DNA of 43,821 nt from Flavobacteriaceae bacterium (GTDB lineage: Bacteria; Bacteroidota; Bacteroidia; Flavobacteriales; Flavobacteriaceae). The position numbers and the translations under genes are program-made. The notes under the pieces are model-generated. The model saw only the letters and a program-made list of their open reading frames with translations, was not told the DNA's origin and searched no databases. Numbering within the stretch: the first letter of the stretch is position 1; each line of letters starts with the position of its first letter. Positions 41,862 to 43,821 of the stretch are shown here, piece after piece. The DNA is taken from the NCBI GenBank assembly GCA_947373225.1, contig CANBWX010000010.1, positions 1 through 43,821 on the forward strand. The letters are read 5' to 3'.

Positions 41862-41926
41862 TTACAATTTTATGCCGCTATTAACATCATTTTTCAATGA
41901 TATTTAATAGCGGCATAAAATTGTAA
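41862..41926. terminator. Long bidirectional hairpin (22-bp perfect stem)
   Basis: TTACAATTTTATGCCGCTATTA (41862-41883) is the exact reverse complement of 41905-41926. The 21-base loop contains a second hairpin ATCATT-tttc-AATGAT (41887-41902). It fills the 96-bp gap between the convergent EnvC-like and transglutaminase-like genes and should stop transcription from both sides. Confidence 0.85.
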
Positions 41927-41936
41927 AATAATTACT

Positions 41937-42884
41937 TTATTGTTGCTGTTGATGCTGTTGTTCCAAATGTTTAATTTGCTCCTGATGTTCAACGCTAACT
42001 TCTTGCAATTTTACATTGTTTATTTCTTCAAATTGTCTTCCGTCTTCGTAACCAATAGAAACGCTTACAGAAAGCGTTTGTTTAGAAAGTCCTTTGAAAG
42101 TTCCTTTTACTAATGTACAATCCTCGAAATGTCTTCCAACCGAAAGTTTCACATGATTATCCATTGTCCAGATATTATTGGTAGGATCTAAGCCTAACCA
42201 ACCCTGTGTTGGTGTATAAAATTCAACCCAAGCATGCGTGGCGCCTTCGCCTCTTAAGCCCGTTTCGTTAGGGCAAACATAGCCGCTTACATATCTTGAA
42301 GGAATTCCCGCAGTACGTAATAGTTGAAGTAAAATATGGGCAAAATCTTGGCAAACCCCTTTTTTAATTTCTAAAATTTCATCTATAGTAGTTTCTATAT
42401 TTGTAATTCCTTTAGTATAGGTAAAGTTTTTATACACATATTCATTGCATTGTTGCGCAATTTCTATAATAGACTTTTCTTCGCAATTCATTTTTTTTAA
42501 AATGGCGTCTATTTTCTTTTGCTTAGCAATGATTTTTGGATAACAATACCGAAGTAATTCAATACTTTTTGCTTTTTCACTTTCCAAATCTTTGACACTG
42601 GTTGCATCGATTTCAGGAATTTTTAGCGAGTGATTAACTCGAACAATCATTCTTGATTCGATGGTCATTTCTTTATGAGCTTCTAAAGTATTGAAATTTC
42701 CAATCCTATTTCCAAATGTATCTTTCGAAATTTCAACAATTGGATTATTGCTAATAACAAGCTGGTGTTGAAGCACATCTTGGTTGTCAAAATTATGTGG
42801 AAATAAACGAATTTCGTTAATGCTTTCTTTTATTGGCCAACTATATTGATATTTTGTAATATGAACTATTTTGAAAATTGCCAT
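41937..42884 (-). CDS. Transglutaminase-like cysteine protease-fold protein
   Basis: A 315-residue cytoplasmic protein with an N-terminal beta domain (~1-150, IFKIVHITKYQYSWPIKESINEIRLFPH, the bacterial 'transglutaminase N' motif) and a transglutaminase/protease core with the triad visible: Cys in KKGVCQDFAHILLQLLRTAGIPSRYVSGYV, His in GATHAWVEFYTP and Asp in GWLGLDPTNN. The C-terminus is a polyGln/His tail (LEQQHQQQQ). In bacteria this pair with alpha-E genes suggests peptide cleavage/ligation next to a predicted amidoligase. The alpha-E gene precedes it by 4 bp, so they are one operon. Confidence 0.88.
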   Translation of the reverse strand: MAIFKIVHITKYQYSWPIKESINEIRLFPHNFDNQDVLQHQLVISNNPIVEISKDTFGNRIGNFNTLEAHKEMTIESRMIVRVNHSLKIPEIDATSVKDLESEKAKSIELLRYCYPKIIAKQKKIDAILKKMNCEEKSIIEIAQQCNEYVYKNFTYTKGITNIETTIDEILEIKKGVCQDFAHILLQLLRTAGIPSRYVSGYVCPNETGLRGEGATHAWVEFYTPTQGWLGLDPTNNIWTMDNHVKLSVGRHFEDCTLVKGTFKGLSKQTLSVSVSIGYEDGRQFEEINNVKLQEVSVEHQEQIKHLEQQHQQQQ

Positions 42885-42888
42885 GATT

Positions 42889-43821
42889 TTAGGTATAAGA
42901 GAAGAATAATTTTGAAAAATCGATCGAAAATTTGATTAATTCTGCTTTTGTGTGATTAAGCAAATCTTCCAGTTGTTGATTAGTAAGATTGTGATAATCA
43001 GTAAATTCTACATAGCTTTTTAATCTTCCAAATTGATTGCGCAAAGTTCTTGCTTCATTCAAATTGTTGTCTTTAAAAAGGCTTTCTAGATATACTTCGA
43101 TTAAGCTTAAGGTATAAATCACCGAATGAGCAAACTCATCGTTGAAGATAACTTGTTGTACTACTTTTCGATTATGGGGAATATTGCTATAGCTTTTCAA
43201 ATACAATTCGTATCCAGAAAGTGATAGCAAAAGCCTTCTCCAGTACATTAAATCTTCTTTTCCTTCAAGGTTATAATGAATAGGGGCATAGTAGGATTGC
43301 GTCAATGTAATGGTTTGCAAACATCTTTCGATATGTTTTCCAATACTTGAAAACCACCATCCTAATCCTCTTGGCATCGTTACATTAACAATACCATTAT
43401 ACATTAATAATTTCTTATTAAGTTTAGAAATAATGGTTGAAGCCTCTGCAGTTTCCAGTCTTTTTGGCAAATCAGGAGCATTCATAAAGTGATACATAGA
43501 GTTAATATGTTCCCAAAGTTCCTTGGTAATTTTATCTTGTGATCCTCTAGCATTTTCTCTGGCTTTTGTGACAAGATTTTTCACCGAATTTTGGTTTTGA
43601 CTATCGCACACAATGTATTTCAAAACATAAGTACTGTCATATTGCGCCTGACTTATTTGTGTTTTGGACAAACTAGTGTAATATTCCAATAAGGGTTTAT
43701 AGCCAAGAGAATCTTCCATTTCTTTGTCGAAAGACAAGATGTAAAAGGTGTTAAGAGTAAGCAACATTCCATCTGTTCTTTCCATATATCGGTTGAGCCA
43801 AAACATTCCGTCTGCAACCCG
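42889..43821 (-). CDS. Alpha-E domain protein (5' end beyond window)
   Basis: An all-helical protein of the alpha-E family. The frame runs open to the window edge; upstream of the ATG at 43804-43806 the codons read R-V-A-D-G, so the usual start (MLxRVADxxFWLxRYMER) is just outside, and only a few residues are missing. Conserved motif RVADGMFWLNRYMERTDGM opens the protein; GLGWWFSSIGKHIERCLQTI is a second helical motif. Members accompany transglutaminase-like and circularly permuted ATP-grasp (DUF404/407) genes; the latter would be expected upstream, beyond 43821. Function unknown. Confidence 0.88.
   Translation of the reverse strand, partial: RVADGMFWLNRYMERTDGMLLTLNTFYILSFDKEMEDSLGYKPLLEYYTSLSKTQISQAQYDSTYVLKYIVCDSQNQNSVKNLVTKARENARGSQDKITKELWEHINSMYHFMNAPDLPKRLETAEASTIISKLNKKLLMYNGIVNVTMPRGLGWWFSSIGKHIERCLQTITLTQSYYAPIHYNLEGKEDLMYWRRLLLSLSGYELYLKSYSNIPHNRKVVQQVIFNDEFAHSVIYTLSLIEVYLESLFKDNNLNEARTLRNQFGRLKSYVEFTDYHNLTNQQLEDLLNHTKAELIKFSIDFSKLFFSYT

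Overview
The window looks like a chromosomal segment of a Flavobacterium-type bacterium (Bacteroidota, Flavobacteriia). The DNA is AT-rich. Many genes are preceded by the Bacteroidota -7 promoter motif TAnnTTTG and have no clear Shine-Dalgarno site. The window carries a SprE/PorW type IX secretion/gliding lipoprotein, several families known mainly from flavobacteria (DUF6341, DUF6427, DUF6909, DUF6168, DUF5687, DUF4254, DUF4292), and an ATP synthase operon that ends at atpG without atpD and atpC. These points are family-level recognition by eye; no database search was run.

Layout. 1-860 is the 5' part of rnr (minus strand), followed by a small DUF2007-like gene and a 650-bp gene-free AT-rich stretch. 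1856-4740 holds rpiB, a CDF metal exporter, a striking palindrome array in front of an AAA/DUF4143 ATPase, and a DUF1294 protein. 4796-11066 holds tex, tatA (minus), a bitopic protein resembling the front half of an M23 peptidase, a GH3-like adenylating enzyme and a DUF6909 protein with nucleoside-phosphorylase-like motifs. 11136-14566 is a short polysaccharide block: initiating sugar-phosphate transferase, GT2 glycosyltransferase and a CapK-like adenylate-forming enzyme. 14700-19681 holds purD, DUF6341/DUF6427/upp, DUF4254, a 95-bp palindromic element and a GT9 glycosyltransferase. 19728-24915 holds a PaaE-like reductase, then PadR with two HAAS-like membrane proteins, a DUF5687 permease and its ABC ATPase.

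25003-34022 runs from sprE through a bactofilin and AtpZ/AtpI-like and DUF6168 proteins to atpB-E-F-H-A-G. 34115-41840 holds a GNAT acetyltransferase, a flippase, dut, an orphan lipoprotein, a sugar nucleotidyltransferase, a TPR protein, a DUF4292 lipoprotein and an EnvC-like protein with a degenerate LytM site. The window ends with a transglutaminase-like gene and an alpha-E gene (both minus), the kind of pair found in predicted peptide-ligase/amidoligase clusters.

Most genes are housekeeping or envelope functions on the plus strand. There is no tRNA, rRNA, IS element, prophage or CRISPR array that I can see. The less ordinary material is in the spacers (palindrome array at 3219-3291, REP-like elements at 18528-18622 and 36111-36138, short degenerate repeats inside the atp operon, a possible internal attenuator after atpE) and in four little-studied gene sets: palindrome array plus DUF4143 ATPase, DUF6909, PadR/HAAS-like/ABC, and alpha-E/transglutaminase.
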